Shown here piece by piece: positions 22,901 through 33,568 of a DNA stretch of 64,000 nucleotides. The DNA is from Gracilaria gracilis. Taxonomy: Eukaryota; Rhodophyta; Florideophyceae; Gracilariales; Gracilariaceae. Made by a program: the position numbers and the translations under genes. The stretch is taken from NCBI GenBank assembly GCA_030374805.1, contig JARGSG010000238.1, positions 1 to 64,000 on the forward strand. Reading direction: 5' to 3'. The notes below the pieces were generated by a model. It did not search any database, had not been told where the DNA came from, and worked only from the letters and a program-made list of their open reading frames with translations. Numbering within the stretch: position 1 is the first letter of the stretch; each line of letters begins with the position of its first letter.

Positions 22901-25283
22901 GCCACGGTACGCTTCTGTACGGAGTGTGCAAAGAACCGAGTTAAACTTCGGAAGAACAGCAAGGCGCTGAAGACTCTCCCCGCCAGGGCACCGCTCGAGT
23001 TTGTCGCGATCGACATTCTCGGACCACTCTTCACAACAAAACGGGGCAACAAGTTTTTACTTGTCATCACCGACCGCTTCTCGAAGCTGGTTCGGACAGT
23101 CCCTCTTCGGAGGGTATCCGCTTCCACGGTGGCTAGCGCGTTCGCTACCCACTTGGTATTCGCGTATGGACCTCCAGTGGAGTTGGTAACCGACAACGGA
23201 AAGCAGTTTGCGTCCAGGTTCTTCCAGGATGTGTGTCGCATCCTGGATGTAAAGAACCTGTTCACAACTACTTATCACCTCCAATGTAATGGGCAACTCG
23301 AACGGTTTAACCGGACAATGCTCGCATCTCTGTGTTCGTACGTTGCTGACCACCCAAAGACTTGGGATCTGTACACTGATGCGATTACCTTCGCCTACAA
23401 CACTCAGGTTCACCGGACTACCGGGGTATCGCCATTCGAGTTGGTACTATCCCGTTCGCCCCCGCCTGTGGCGTTGGAACCGCAAGTGACGCTTGCGACC
23501 TTCCCATCCGTGGGCGACTACCGTAACAATTGGAAACCATGGCTAACCAAGTTGATTCCCGCTGCGCGGAAGTCTATGGAACGCGCCCAGGCCGCTTACA
23601 AGCGTGATTTTCACAACCGGTTACGGCGTCCTGACACTCCGCCAATCGCGGTTGGTAACTACATCTATGTACGGAAGGAGTACTATAACCCGGAACGGGA
23701 AAGGCGTCACAAGCTCTCGCCAGTGACGGACGGCCCCTTCAGGGTGATCTCTACAACTACCGACACTGTCGTGGTGAAGATGGGCGATACGCACGAGCGG
23801 TTATTCCGCGATCTCGTTGTCCTGGCCCCTCCACCCTCTTTTGCGGTAGTACTGGACGGTACTTTCGTTTCTACGGGTACAGCAACACCGGATAATCCAG
23901 GAACGTCAGTGGTCGAACGACCTTCAGTTCTACCACACCCCACCCGGGGCCTCTCAGATAATCCGATGTTATTGGAAACGCCGGCACAGCCGGAACACTC
24001 AGGCCTACACGGCCCAATGCCTTCTTCTTCTACCGCCTATTGTCAGATTATCACCCGCCAGGCGGGACCCCCAACGCACCCCCCCATTGCTCCGTCTAAG
24101 GAGGGGGAGGGAAACAGCTGCTCCGATGGAGATCTTTCGCCGTCGCAACGGAATTCACGCCGTGAAGCACGGGAAGGTGTTGCAGGACCGCCACCGCTCC
24201 CGCGGAACGACAGCCGATCTGCAGTGCCAAGCCGCTCTCAGAGTGTGTCGTCCCCGAACGTCGACGAACCCTCCGTGGAGGCAGTTGAATCTGCATCGCA
24301 GTTGCCGCAGCACGCGGAGAACACCATTCCCTCGGGGAACGTTCGTAAACATCTATCAGTAGCGCCCTCCAGCCGGGAGGACGCTGCAACGAGAAGCCCG
24401 ATCGTTGTCAACGGAACACCTCATCGCGAGGGAAGACCACCCATGCAGGGCAAGGCGCGCTTGCGCAGTCGCACTCCGAGCGTCTCGGTAGAACCTGGCA
24501 CCGCCAGCACGACACTGGTCGCTCCAGAGTTGGCACCCGTCTACGACGGCTCACTACGTTTGACCAATTCGAAACCTCTCCAAGTAGTGAGCGCAGCGCC
24601 GGCTGTAGACTCCCCACACGAGAAAAGTGCTGTACACGCCCCACACGAGACCAGCACAGCACACACCGGCTTACCGGAAATAGCCACCGCACGCGGGGTG
24701 TCTATCCAGCAGGGCACAGCGCAGCCGTTGAAGGGTCCACGCGCCAGGGAGGCGGATCGGACTAGGGCAAATTTGAGCCCGCTGTTGGAGTCACGTGCCC
24801 GTACACGGAAGGACGCGTTACACGCGCCTCTTCCCGCTAAGCGCGGAGCACCCCCGCCGGGGGATACGACTACAACGCCATCGCCAAGGCGGATCGACCC
24901 ACGCAGACTTGCGATACGGGAGGACTACCACGCAGGTGGGAGAGCAACACGCCGTAGGGACGGCACCGATACCACCTTGGTGGGCCCCGACACTCTCTTG
25001 AGGGACATTTTCCCCCATGAAGGGACCGCTCCACGCGAAGTGACGACAACACGGCGAGGCCGGGAAGTGTACGTGCAGGAATACGTCGTCGACCGAGTAA
25101 TTGGGAATTCCTACGACGGGAACGGCGACCTGCTCTACCGCGTCCATTGGTACGGCTATGGCCCCGAAGGGGATAGAGAGGAACCGATCGAACAACTCCC
25201 CCGATCATGGGTCGTATGTACAGTATCACCGGCGCGCCGGCAGCGCACTACCAGGCACGCTGGAAAGAGCCCAAGTGGGATAA
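19900..25283 (+). pseudogene. pol: Pol of element 2, broken in its first half
   Basis: Protease DTGAGSNFVVE near 20175; RT with VYLDDIIVF near 21630; RNase H to about 22390; integrase zinc finger HASGRK..CTECAKN near 22825-22940; integrase core Asp (AIDILGP), Asp (LVTDNG), Glu (ERFNRTM) to about 23320; a linker of over 400 residues; a chromodomain LYRVHWYGYGPEGD near 25130-25165; end AQVG. Stops: TAA ~20023, TAG 20548, TAG 20764, a break ~21013, TGA ~21202, TGA ~21336, TGA ~21456 (Trp in relatives) and TAG 22388. From 22391 the frame is open to the chromodomain, where a frameshift near 25215 precedes the terminal AQVG. Confidence 0.92.
24098..24114 (+). other. Internal polypurine-tract copy in pol of element 2
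   Basis: AAGGAGGGGGAGGGAAA in the integrase-chromodomain linker encodes Lys-Glu-Gly-Glu-Gly-Asn, at the same position as in elements 1 and B. Confidence 0.45.
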
Positions 25284-25343
25284 TTGGTAACCGTCTACGA
25301 CGGGGGAAAAGAAGGAAGACCGAATAGAAGAAGAATTGAAGAA
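25284..25343 (+). other. Junction of element 2 into element 3
   Basis: A purine-rich stretch typical of the post-pol region runs into ATCAAGAGGATGG, which matches the middle of gag (ATCAAGTGGATGC in element 2 at about 18699). The aORF and LTR of element 2 and the LTR and first half of gag of element 3 are all missing between these points. Confidence 0.65.
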
Positions 25344-26283
25344 GGAATCAAGAGGATGGCTTTGTCGTTCTGTGACCAGTATTTCACTGCAGAGGACCCA
25401 ATTCTCGTGTTGGAATTTTCTGTCCCGATTTGTCCAGTAGGAAAACATTCTCTGCATGAGTGAGAGTCAGGCTTACGTAGCCATACCGTATTTCTTACGA
25501 GAACTCGCTGAAGATCAATTCAACTCCGTCAGTGGTTTATCAAGCGCCTCTGAGGAGGGTTCACTTGTTGGCCAGAAGCTGTTCAATATCTTCTACGCTT
25601 GTATGCTACGAGAACTGCCATTCGGGAGGCTATCCTCGCGTTATGCGACACAAAACAACGCCCGAAACAAACGGAGACCCAGTTTTCAGTTCGACTGAAT
25701 AAGGCCTTCTACCGCTGTGGCAATTTTTATACCGCTAGCAAGCGTTGCAAGATGTTTATCGACGGATTGGACCCGGTTATGCGCACCCTTGTCTCTCAAC
25801 GACTTGAGGAAAGAAAGTAGGTTAATTACATTAAGCTGGTACAGAACGCGAAAGCGGAAGGAGGCGCTCTAAGGGCTCGCTCCGGAAACCGGATTAAATC
25901 CAAGGCCCTACAACTTGAGGCCACCCCGTCGTCGGTTTCTATACTGCCACAAGTGTACACTCGCCAGGAGGTTGATAACCTGTACTTGACACACGATGAA
26001 TTCGGTTCAATCCCGACAACGGAGTTGCCGTCGACCACGGAGCCCTCGTTCCAAGAGGATGACCAACTGCTCTATGCAGATCGTTCCCGAGTTCGTGGTC
26101 CGCAAGTACCGTTCGCTGGTAATCGTTACCAGAGACCTGGATGGGTGGACCCGCGTGAGGTGACGTTTCAAAACAACCAGAATTTCGGGGTACTCCAGAA
26201 ACTGATCTGCTATCTATGCTACAACCACGGACATACGTATCCGAGTTGTGTCCTCACGATGAGAGAGATGCCCAAAGTTGTGA
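25344..26283 (+). pseudogene. gag: Gag of element 3, C-terminal half
   Basis: Begins inside the conserved DQYFTAEDPILVLEF block. It continues through SESQAYVAIPYFLRELAEDQFNS, TETQFSVRLNKAFYRCGNFY and the zinc knuckle CYLCYNHGHTYPSC near 26215-26250. Breaks: TAG at 25438-25440, frameshifts near 25565 and 25690, and TAG near 25818. It runs directly into RT sequence with no protease between. Confidence 0.82.
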
Positions 26284-28339
26284 TGACCGAGATAAGACAG
26301 CCTTTTTATGCCACTCAGAACTGTATCGCTTTAAGCGTATGCCCCTTGGCTTAACGAATGCACCCGCTACCTTTTGGCGTGCCTTGGATATACTGCTTGC
26401 TCTTTTTAAATGGCGGAGCTGTCTCCTCTATCTAGACGATATCATAGTCTTCTTCAACAATCTGGACGATCACCTCGAGCACATTCGGGAGATCATAACC
26501 ACGCTTCGTGATGCAGGAGTAACTCTCAAGTTGAGAAAGTGCGATTTCTTCACCGAATCGGTTAAGTACCTCGGGCATATCATACGTCCAGGGCGGTTAC
26601 TAATCGAACGGGCACGAGTGAAATCACTCAAGGAGTCAAAGCACTCTACAACTCAGACTGAGCTACGGTCTTTCTTGGGCTTGTGCAACGTCTATAGACG
26701 GTTCTTTCCTGGCTTCGCAAAGATTGCGGGACCCCTCAACGAACCCCTTCGGAAAGGACAGCCACCTAAACTGGAGCCCCTGAGGCAGTAACCTCAGCAC
26801 TGATCTTATCGTTGCCAAAAGATGGACTACCTTATACTGTAGATACGGAGTCGAGTGCCTACCAAATCGGTTGTGCTTGGTTTCAAACAACACGCGATGG
26901 AAAACGAACACCAATTGGTTATTGGTCCAGGACACTCAACGTTCATGAACGGAACTACTCTGTATCAGAGAAGGAATTTCTCGCCATCGTATGGGCTCTT
27001 CAGACAATACGTCCATATCTAATGGGTACCCACTTCACCGTTAACACGGATCACTACGCGTTGCGTTGGCTCATGTCAATCACGGAACCATCCGGTCTCT
27101 TGATGCGTTGGCGTCTCCCGCCAGCCGAGCTCGATTATGAAGTCACCTATAAAAAGGGAAGTCTTAAAACCCAAGGGGACGCCCTCTCACGTTTAGGAAC
27201 GGAAGTCGAAGCCCTCCCCGTCGACGGCGATGATGAAGATATACCGTGCTTTCTCCTCGAGGAAAATGACGCGGAATACGACCTGATATCAGATGACATC
27301 TGTGATGATATCCTCGTTGCTAACGGTAGCAACCCGGATCTCGGTTTATTCATCCCGACCACCCCCGAAGAGTTGATTCGTGAGCAATTCGGTGACCCGT
27401 TTTGTGCGAAGATACGCGTCCAATTGAATGGTGATGCAAATATTCCTTTCGGAGCCAACACTCATGGTTACTTGGTTAGGACTGTTGAGTCTTCCCCACA
27501 AATTGTGGTGCCCCACTCGTTGCAGTGGAGAGTGCTGCATCGCTCTCACTTTTCGAAAATGACTGCTCACCCTGGTGCTAGGAAATTGTACACGACACTG
27601 CGTCGGGACTTGTACTGGCCCGCATTGCCGCTGGATTGCTACTCCATTGTCAGGACGTGTATGCACTGTGCTCATGAACGAGTTAAACTCTGCCGTCATG
27701 CGAAAAAATTAACATTGTTCCCGGCACGGGCCCCCCTTGAATTTGTTGCCATCGGTATACTCGGAGAGTTCGTACGGACTCCCCATGGAAACAAGTATCT
27801 GCTCGTCATTACGGATCGATTTTCTAAGCTCGTCCGGACTGTATGATAAAAAAGATGAAGGCACGAACAGTGGCTGAGGCGTTTGTACGACATTGGGCAC
27901 TCGTCTACGGTCCTCCGGTTATCTCCTTTCGGATAATGGCCCGCAGTTTGTTGCGCGTTTCTTCCAGGATGTCTGTAGGATATTCGATGCAAAGAATCTG
28001 TTCACAACGACATACTATTCCCAATGTAATGGGCAAGTAGAACGGTTCAACCGAACGTTTTTATCCGCACTGCGTGTGTATACTTCTGAGCACCCCAAGA
28101 CATGGGACGTGTATCCGGATACCGTAACTTACGCGTACAACACCCAAGTACACAGAGTTACTTGTTTATCACCATTTGAACTGGTATTGTCACGTACACC
28201 GCCGCCTGTGGCGATTAAATCACAGTCGACGCTGGACATGCACCCGTCACCGGTCGATCATTACCGCCGTTGGAAAACGTGGCTCGCAACGATGGTTCCA
28301 TTTGCTAAGTCATCAATGGCAAAGGCACAACACGCTTAG
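26284..28339 (+). pseudogene. pol: Pol of element 3, RT (partial) to integrase
   Basis: Starts inside RT at DKTAFLCHSELYRFKRMP. The catalytic LYLDDIIVF is near 26430. A small deletion lies near 26785. RNase H (DTESSAYQIGCAWFQ) spans about 26840-27190. The integrase zinc finger (HPGARK..CMHCAHE) is near 27570-27670 and the core has IGILGEF, where Gly replaces the usual first Asp. A frameshift near 27850 is followed by LLSDNGPQF and ERFNRTF; TAG 28337-28339 ends it. RT upstream of the junction and the whole protease are deleted. Confidence 0.9.
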
Positions 28340-29726
28340 AAGCGGAACTTTGATACCAGAATCCGTCCCCCACTGCCCTCGCTGGAGGAAGGACAGTTCG
28401 CCTTTGAAGGAAAGAATATTATAACCCCGAAAAGGAGAACCGTCCCAAGCTCTCACCAATTGTGGATGGCCCATACCCCAATGTGCACGGGGATTGTCAG
28501 AAGTCTTGACGTTATCGCCGTCAGCAACCGAGCCTACACACTCGCGATCTCTTATTCGCCCCCGCTTCACAGCGCCTGTTACACCGCCACAAGACGTGAT
28601 TTCACCCCCTGCCTTTCCACTTCAGGAGGGAGAGAAGAATGACGGCCTTGGTGCGAAGAAAGTCCTGGTGTCGCGACCGTCGTCTGATACTCGTAATACA
28701 CGGCACGACGATGATGTGAATGGATCTACCGGCCCCTTCTAAGACAGCACCGTTCAGGATACCCCAATCTCTGGGTCTGCAAGCCCACATTTGCGTGTTG
28801 AGATCTCGAAGACGGCCCCCCTTCTGCAGGGGATAGCAGTCTTGTTAACAAGGTTATCACGCCGGACACGGACGGAACTTCACATCAGCTTACGCTCACC
28901 TTGCCGAGAATACGTCGCCAGATATTGCACCCAATGAGTTGTCTGTCCACCGCTTTTGCGAAGCTCACTCGGTACAGCCGGCAACGGACTACAAGCCCCC
29001 GCCACCTTGGATGAACAATAGCACAAGAGACTTGGGAGTATCGTCTGAAGCTACACCTGATTCTCTTTCGCTGCCTACCGTCTCGGATGAACGAACACAG
29101 CCGCTGGAGAAAGCGACGAACGTTGGAGTCACGGTGGATCCTGGTACAGGGCACTCCTTTGCAAAGGAAGACTTGGCACACGGTGAAATGGATAATTCTC
29201 ACCCCGGAACCGGTTCCGTTGTTAAGTCGACCACCCCGCGCTCGGGAAGCTCACCCCCTTCCCGTCATGACGGCTCATATTGACATGACTGGAAGTCAGG
29301 CACGCAGGAAGAGACGACTCAACCGCTCCCTAAAGGGGTCGGACACACTGCCGCCGCAGGAGGCTCAATGCACGCCCTGTTACATGACGAGCGCCGTGCA
29401 TTACTCGATGGGAATTTTGATTCACCAGGTGAGGGCACAAGTAAACCGGCACGCGCCGTGGAACTTGAAACGCCTCCCCGCCAATCGTTGTCAACGACAG
29501 AACGAGATCGCACACGCAAGCTCGCGGAGCCCTCTTTCGTATCTGAGGATACCGACCCGCCCCAGCGGATGTCTGATGCCCCACCAACTCATCCGAGCAC
29601 AGTCTTCCCGCCGATGGCGTTGGAAGAGGAGAGGAAAATCACGGTCTCCATGAGAGGCGTACATTTAACGTCTGAAACCGATCAAACTGTCACGTGCGAG
29701 ACGAAGCGAAAGAGAAGATCGAGCTA
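28340..29726 (+). pseudogene. Decayed pol tail of element 3
   Basis: Traces of the linker can be read (KRNFDTRI, EYYNPEKEN, LSPIVDGPY), then Ser/Thr/Pro-rich text with many frame changes. There is an AGGAGGGAGAGAAG tract near 28624. No chromodomain is found before the change to Copia-like sequence. Confidence 0.6.
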
Positions 29727-30460
29727 ATAGAGGTGAAACCAACGCATATCGCTCGCTATCAGGTACAATTATGTACCTCGGATTTGCGGTGCTCCCACAA
29801 GCCTCGTTCGTCACGTCTCGCATGCAACGGAAACTAGGAGACTTGAAGGTCAAGCACCTCATAGATGCCAACGCCATGCTACAGGAGATACTTCAGCTCA
29901 AACCCATTATCACGTATCTAAGTCCGATTGGCGTGACATATGAGAGGCTCATGAGCCTTTGTGGTGCATATTATGCACACGAGGATCACCCTCATGGATA
30001 AACCGGAGTCATAGGGGGAATGAAAATCATATCGACACTTATTGAAGAAGCTTATATCATATGTTCTATTGTTCAAGCACGAAACAGCGCAGAGTGACTT
30101 ACTCTTCTTTCGACGCGAAAATTCTCGCGTTTTCTGAAGCTGAGAACAGAGGCTTTGACATGAAAGAAACGCTTAAGGAAATTTTTCCGAACAGTGGTAT
30201 AGGGCATCATATACTGGGGAACTCTGAGTCTTTGTTTGATACGATTACCACCATTCAAGAATGTCGAGAATTTGGGTTAAGAAAGACGGCGACAATAATC
30301 AAGGACGCTTTTGAATCAGGAGAACTTGACAAGACAACCTAGATCCCCGGCACGGTCAACATGGCGGCCGAGTTGACAAAACGCAGTTTGAAACATTCAC
30401 TATGCATGAACCAAATGGTATTCAAAGGCGAATGGATTATCGATACTTATAGGAGTACTA
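29727..30460 (+). pseudogene. Copia-type pol fragment (RT end, RNase H)
   Basis: Readable in shifting frames: YRSLSGTIMYLGFAVLPQ (RT tail), ASFVTSRMQRKLGDLKVKH, RNase H text STKQRRVTYSSFDAKILAF and SLFDTITTIQECREFGLRK, and the end ELTKRSLKHSLCMNQM near 30375-30420. The order and phrases fit a Ty1/Copia pol C-terminus. Several stops and shifts; not functional. Confidence 0.75.
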
Positions 30461-30493
30461 TTTATGATTATCAGAGATAAATATAACCAGATA

Positions 30494-30738
30494 TGTTATG
30501 TGAACTGAAACTTACGCGATGGGGGTGTGCCAAGATGCATACTAACACGTACGCATTCCGGCTACTCTACGTACAACTTAGACATACTTACTTGTACGTC
30601 ATCGTTATCCAAAGTGTCGCTGAGTAACCGTATATAAAAGCACATTACTTATCCCAGGAGCTCAGATACAGAGCTCCTGGTAGACTTCTGTGCCAATTGT
30701 TATTGCTTGTGAAGGACCCTTTCCCTACTGCGCAATCA
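30494..30738 (+). repeat. Probable 3' LTR of the Copia-type fragment
   Basis: TGTTATG at 30494 lies shortly after the pol end. The stretch contains TATATAAAAG (30631-30640) and a 10-bp inverted repeat, CCAGGAGCTC...GAGCTCCTGG, at 30654-30680. The right end is not defined because no second LTR is present. 30461-30493 and 30739-30803 hold nothing I recognise. Confidence 0.35.
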
Positions 30739-30803
30739 TGAACTTAGACTCCGAGGTTCAAGCCAAAACAGTAGACCACGACCAAAGCCTAAAATAGTAG
30801 CCG

Positions 30804-31928
30804 GTGAGTTTTAGGACCGGAGGTGACACCACGTACGATGACGTGTATACGCACTCAAAACAAGTGGGTCCGTCCGAAAATCCCGAGAGTCCCAAACGCC
30901 AAGAGGAGAACCCCTTGAGCTCAGAAGGACAGTTCCAGAAGGGTTACACGAAAGCCTGTGTAACCGTTTCATGGGTTGTTTTTCATGCAAATAAAGCTTC
31001 TCCATTCTTCGATTGTCCCAGTCCTGTTCCGGATGCACCAGATGTTCCGCTCAAGATGCGAATTATTGTTGAACCGCTTTCGCGTCAACAGTATAACCAG
31101 ATTTTATTTTATATGAAAAAGACAAACCTAGCAATTAAAGAACTACTCAATGAGCCCGAAGATGGAGAGCAAGAGTGTGCCGAAGAGTTTGAATGCGAAG
31201 AAGATAGAAAAAAGGAAAGCAAGAAAAAGGAAAAATAGCAGGGCAATCGTGAAGGTACATGGAATTATACATACAAAGATGTCAGCACCCTCCTAGATAT
31301 CATCGAGGAGTACGAACCAATTGGATCAAATGGTTGGAAGAAAGTATTTCGAGAATACAATATCTATGGCCGTGAAAATGACAGACCTTTTAGAAGGCAG
31401 GAAGGATTGAAGAAGAAATACGACCGGCTGTTACACGTTCAGAAACAAACTGGTGATCCATCTTGTCCTACATTAGTGCGTCGGGCAAAGAACATTCAGA
31501 AAGAAATATTGTCCAAGGTAGCCTCGAAAAACTTCAGTAGTAAACTTGATGTGGAAGAGGTACTTGAAGAAAACAATGGTTCTGGGAACAGCACTCTGTC
31601 AAAAAAACCTGCACATTACGTGGCTCTCAATGAACTCAGTTCGCTATCCCGCAAAAGACCACGGCCACAGACTCGTGAGCGTTCCGCTAAAAAAATGGAG
31701 ATTGATTTGCTCGAGAGCCTTCAGCGTATGACGCAATTTATGTCAGATCTTGCAACCGCTCAGCTTCAGAGAGAGAAAAGAGATGAGCTCGGAGAGCAGA
31801 ATATGAAGCAGTTAATCACCTCTGAACTTCAAAAAGGCCAACAGGAAATGGAGGCAAAGATGTACATTTGCATTCAAAGTACTCTCCGAGAACTGTTTGG
31901 TCGCTTCCATTCAGCGTCACGATCGTGA
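30804..31928 (+). pseudogene. SANT/Myb-like DNA-binding protein (DUF6818-like), one in-frame stop
   Basis: A single frame runs 30804-31928 with one TAG at 31236-31238. After the stop comes WNYTYKDVSTLLDIIEEYEP..GWKKVF, then a Lys-rich helix (EGLKKKYDRLLHVQK). This layout is like the DUF6818/Myb-SANT-like domain seen in many transposon-linked and uncharacterised proteins. The C-terminal half is a probable coiled coil (MTQFMSDLATAQLQREKRDE). The N-terminal part is acidic and Lys-rich. No ATG starts the frame; it opens with GTG, and GTGAGT there also looks like a splice donor, so an upstream exon is possible. The last ~7 codons overlap the CAF-1 fragment, so the natural C-terminus may be lost. 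Confidence 0.5.
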
Positions 31929-32872
31929 TCATAGTCCAGCTCACTATACTTTCTGAATGGCCGACGACCCGTAACGACTCTTGACTTGCAAAAAGTACCG
32001 TAGTACGCAGGCCGTTAGTTCTCGTCGAAGTGCAGCAGTTTGATCGCGCCCTGCTTCCCTCGCCCTCGCACTTCAGCGCGCTTTCTCGCAAGTCGGGTGT
32101 AGAGATCATCGCAAAGAGCGCGATGGCGAACACGGTAGTCTTGAAGAACGCTGTTGATAGTCTTTTCCACTTCCATTCTCCGCATGGCACAATCCCCTAG
32201 ATGGGACTTGAGATCGCTTGCTCCTTCCTTGAGTATTTGGCCCAGTGCCGATAAGGACATGAACTGTAGTTCAGATAGCAGCCACCAGTTGACGCTCATG
32301 ACATCTCGATCGACCGCAACCTCTTGCGCATAATGGCCGGAACGCTTGCGAGCCACGTGGCGAACATGCTGAGCATCGTCCCGCTGACGCTCCTCAATCT
32401 TGGGTTTCACAAAGCACTTCATAAAGGAGGCCTGCGCATTCTCCTAACGACGGCGCTTCTTCATTTACTTTTCCTTCAGTCCATTCCTCTCACTCTGTTT
32501 GGCGGCCTGTTTTGCACGCCGTTCCTTCTCGAGCTTTGCTGCTTCGGCAGCCATCTTGCGCTTGCGCTGGTTTTCGGCTTGTTGATCAGCCTTCTCTAAT
32601 TGCAGTTTGAAGCGATCCAGCTGCGCGTCGCTGACCTTGCGTCCCTTCCCCTCGAGCGCGAGGATGATGCGCACGTGCAGCCCGATGCGAGATTTGAAGC
32701 GACGCATGGCGCGCAGGGTCTTGACGAGCTGCTCAACAAACGCCAACCGCAGATGAGTAATCTCAGCCTCAAACACTCGCACGCGCACTCGTTCTACGAC
32801 GGGGTGCGAGTTCATCAGCTGCGGTGGGGTGAGAGTCGGCGTCAAAAACAGTGAGCTTTCAGGCGTGGCCAT
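31908..32872 (-). pseudogene. CAF-1 large subunit (p150/CHAF1A-like), broken and truncated
   Basis: In the cell this histone chaperone deposits H3-H4 behind replication forks. Seen: ATG 32872; a Lys/Arg/Glu/Ala-rich KER region (about 32600-32480); a PCNA-binding-like ASFMKCFVKPK (about 32430-32400); a middle region; then AIKLLHFDEN, RPAYYGTF and the acidic ELDYDHDRDAEW, the signature of the family's core. It is one continuous frame with three stops: TAA ~32465, TAG ~32444 and TAA ~32015. Downstream of DAEW the sequence changes abruptly. No introns are seen. Three stops and truncation make it a pseudogene fragment. Confidence 0.72.
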
Positions 32873-32887
32873 GGGCGCGTCGGAAAT

Positions 32888-33568
32888 TTACAACAGATGA
32901 ATTCGAGACACGCCGTATTCGACAAAGTCACCAGCCACATGGGATCGGAAAGCTTGAACATATGACTTGTCCAACACATGCTTTGCTACCAACGAGTTGA
33001 CCTCAGAGCCGAGAACACCCTGTAGCTCGTGAGCAACCACACGCGCGATCTGCGTCGGATCGGGTGGCATGCCGTCAGACGGGTAACGAAGATTTAACGA
33101 GAATCGCGTAGCTTCTTCAACGGTGTTGTGCAGTCGTTGGTAGTAATGTATCAAAGTAAGCTCGCGTGCACGCGGCACAATGCGACTGCGACAGAACTGC
33201 TTGGCGTTCTGTGCGAGCTGCACGCCGTGCTGTGCGGGCTGTACGGCGACTGCCGAGGGCTGACACGACGCGCGCTGTTGAGCCACCGATGACGGCTGAG
33301 ATGACATGCGCTGTGAAGCAACAGCAGACGGCAGAGATGAAACACGCTGTGGAGCAACAGGCGGCGACTGAGACGCCAGGCGATGTGTAGCAACAGCCAA
33401 CGACGACTGAGACGCCATGCGCATTTGAGTCACAGCCGAAGGCAAAGACAACACTTCCTGTAGAGCAGCAGCAGAAGGCCGCGCCGACGCGTTCACAGGC
33501 GCGAGATCGCGACGCACACTCACAGGCGCCGTCTGCAGCTGCACATGCGTGCGCGCGGGCATGTACAT
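32888..33568 (-). CDS. Hypothetical protein with 12-residue repeats
   Basis: Not recognised. The frame is open up to 34141; I take ATG 33568 (MYMPARTHVQ) because upstream it is low-complexity Pro/Arg text in very GC-rich DNA. Five tandem ~12-residue units (RVSSLPSAVASQ, RMSSQPSSVAQQ, RASCQPSAVAVQ and two more) lie at about 33430-33250. A globular-looking end follows (LTLIHYYQRLHNTVEEATRF, ARVVAHELQGVLGSEVNSL). The stop lies 15 bp before the CAF-1 start on the same strand. It could be a captured fragment or spurious. Confidence 0.35.
   Translation of the reverse strand: MYMPARTHVQLQTAPVSVRRDLAPVNASARPSAAALQEVLSLPSAVTQMRMASQSSLAVATHRLASQSPPVAPQRVSSLPSAVASQRMSSQPSSVAQQRASCQPSAVAVQPAQHGVQLAQNAKQFCRSRIVPRARELTLIHYYQRLHNTVEEATRFSLNLRYPSDGMPPDPTQIARVVAHELQGVLGSEVNSLVAKHVLDKSYVQAFRSHVAGDFVEYGVSRIHLL

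Larger units (their letters stand above)
16921..25283 (+). mobile_element. Ty3/gypsy element 2 (3' end lost)
   Basis: 5' LTR, primer-binding site, gag and pol through the chromodomain are present. The antisense ORF and 3' LTR seen in elements 1, A and B are absent: a few tens of bases after the pol stop (25283) the sequence switches to the middle of gag of element 3. Many stops in gag and in the first half of pol mark an old copy. Confidence 0.88.
25330..29726 (+). mobile_element. Ty3/gypsy element 3, internally deleted and truncated
   Basis: Partial gag, then RT to integrase, then a decayed linker. No LTR, protease, first half of RT, chromodomain or aORF. It ends against a Copia-type fragment near 29727. 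Confidence 0.88.

Noticed and set aside
31236..32465. Possible recoding of UAA/UAG as glutamine
   Set aside because: The CAF-1 and SANT-like stops would fit, but stops in the Ty3 genes replace Glu, Lys, Gly, Arg, Trp and Asp codons, and gag genes end in TAA or TGA at conserved places. Ordinary decay explains all.
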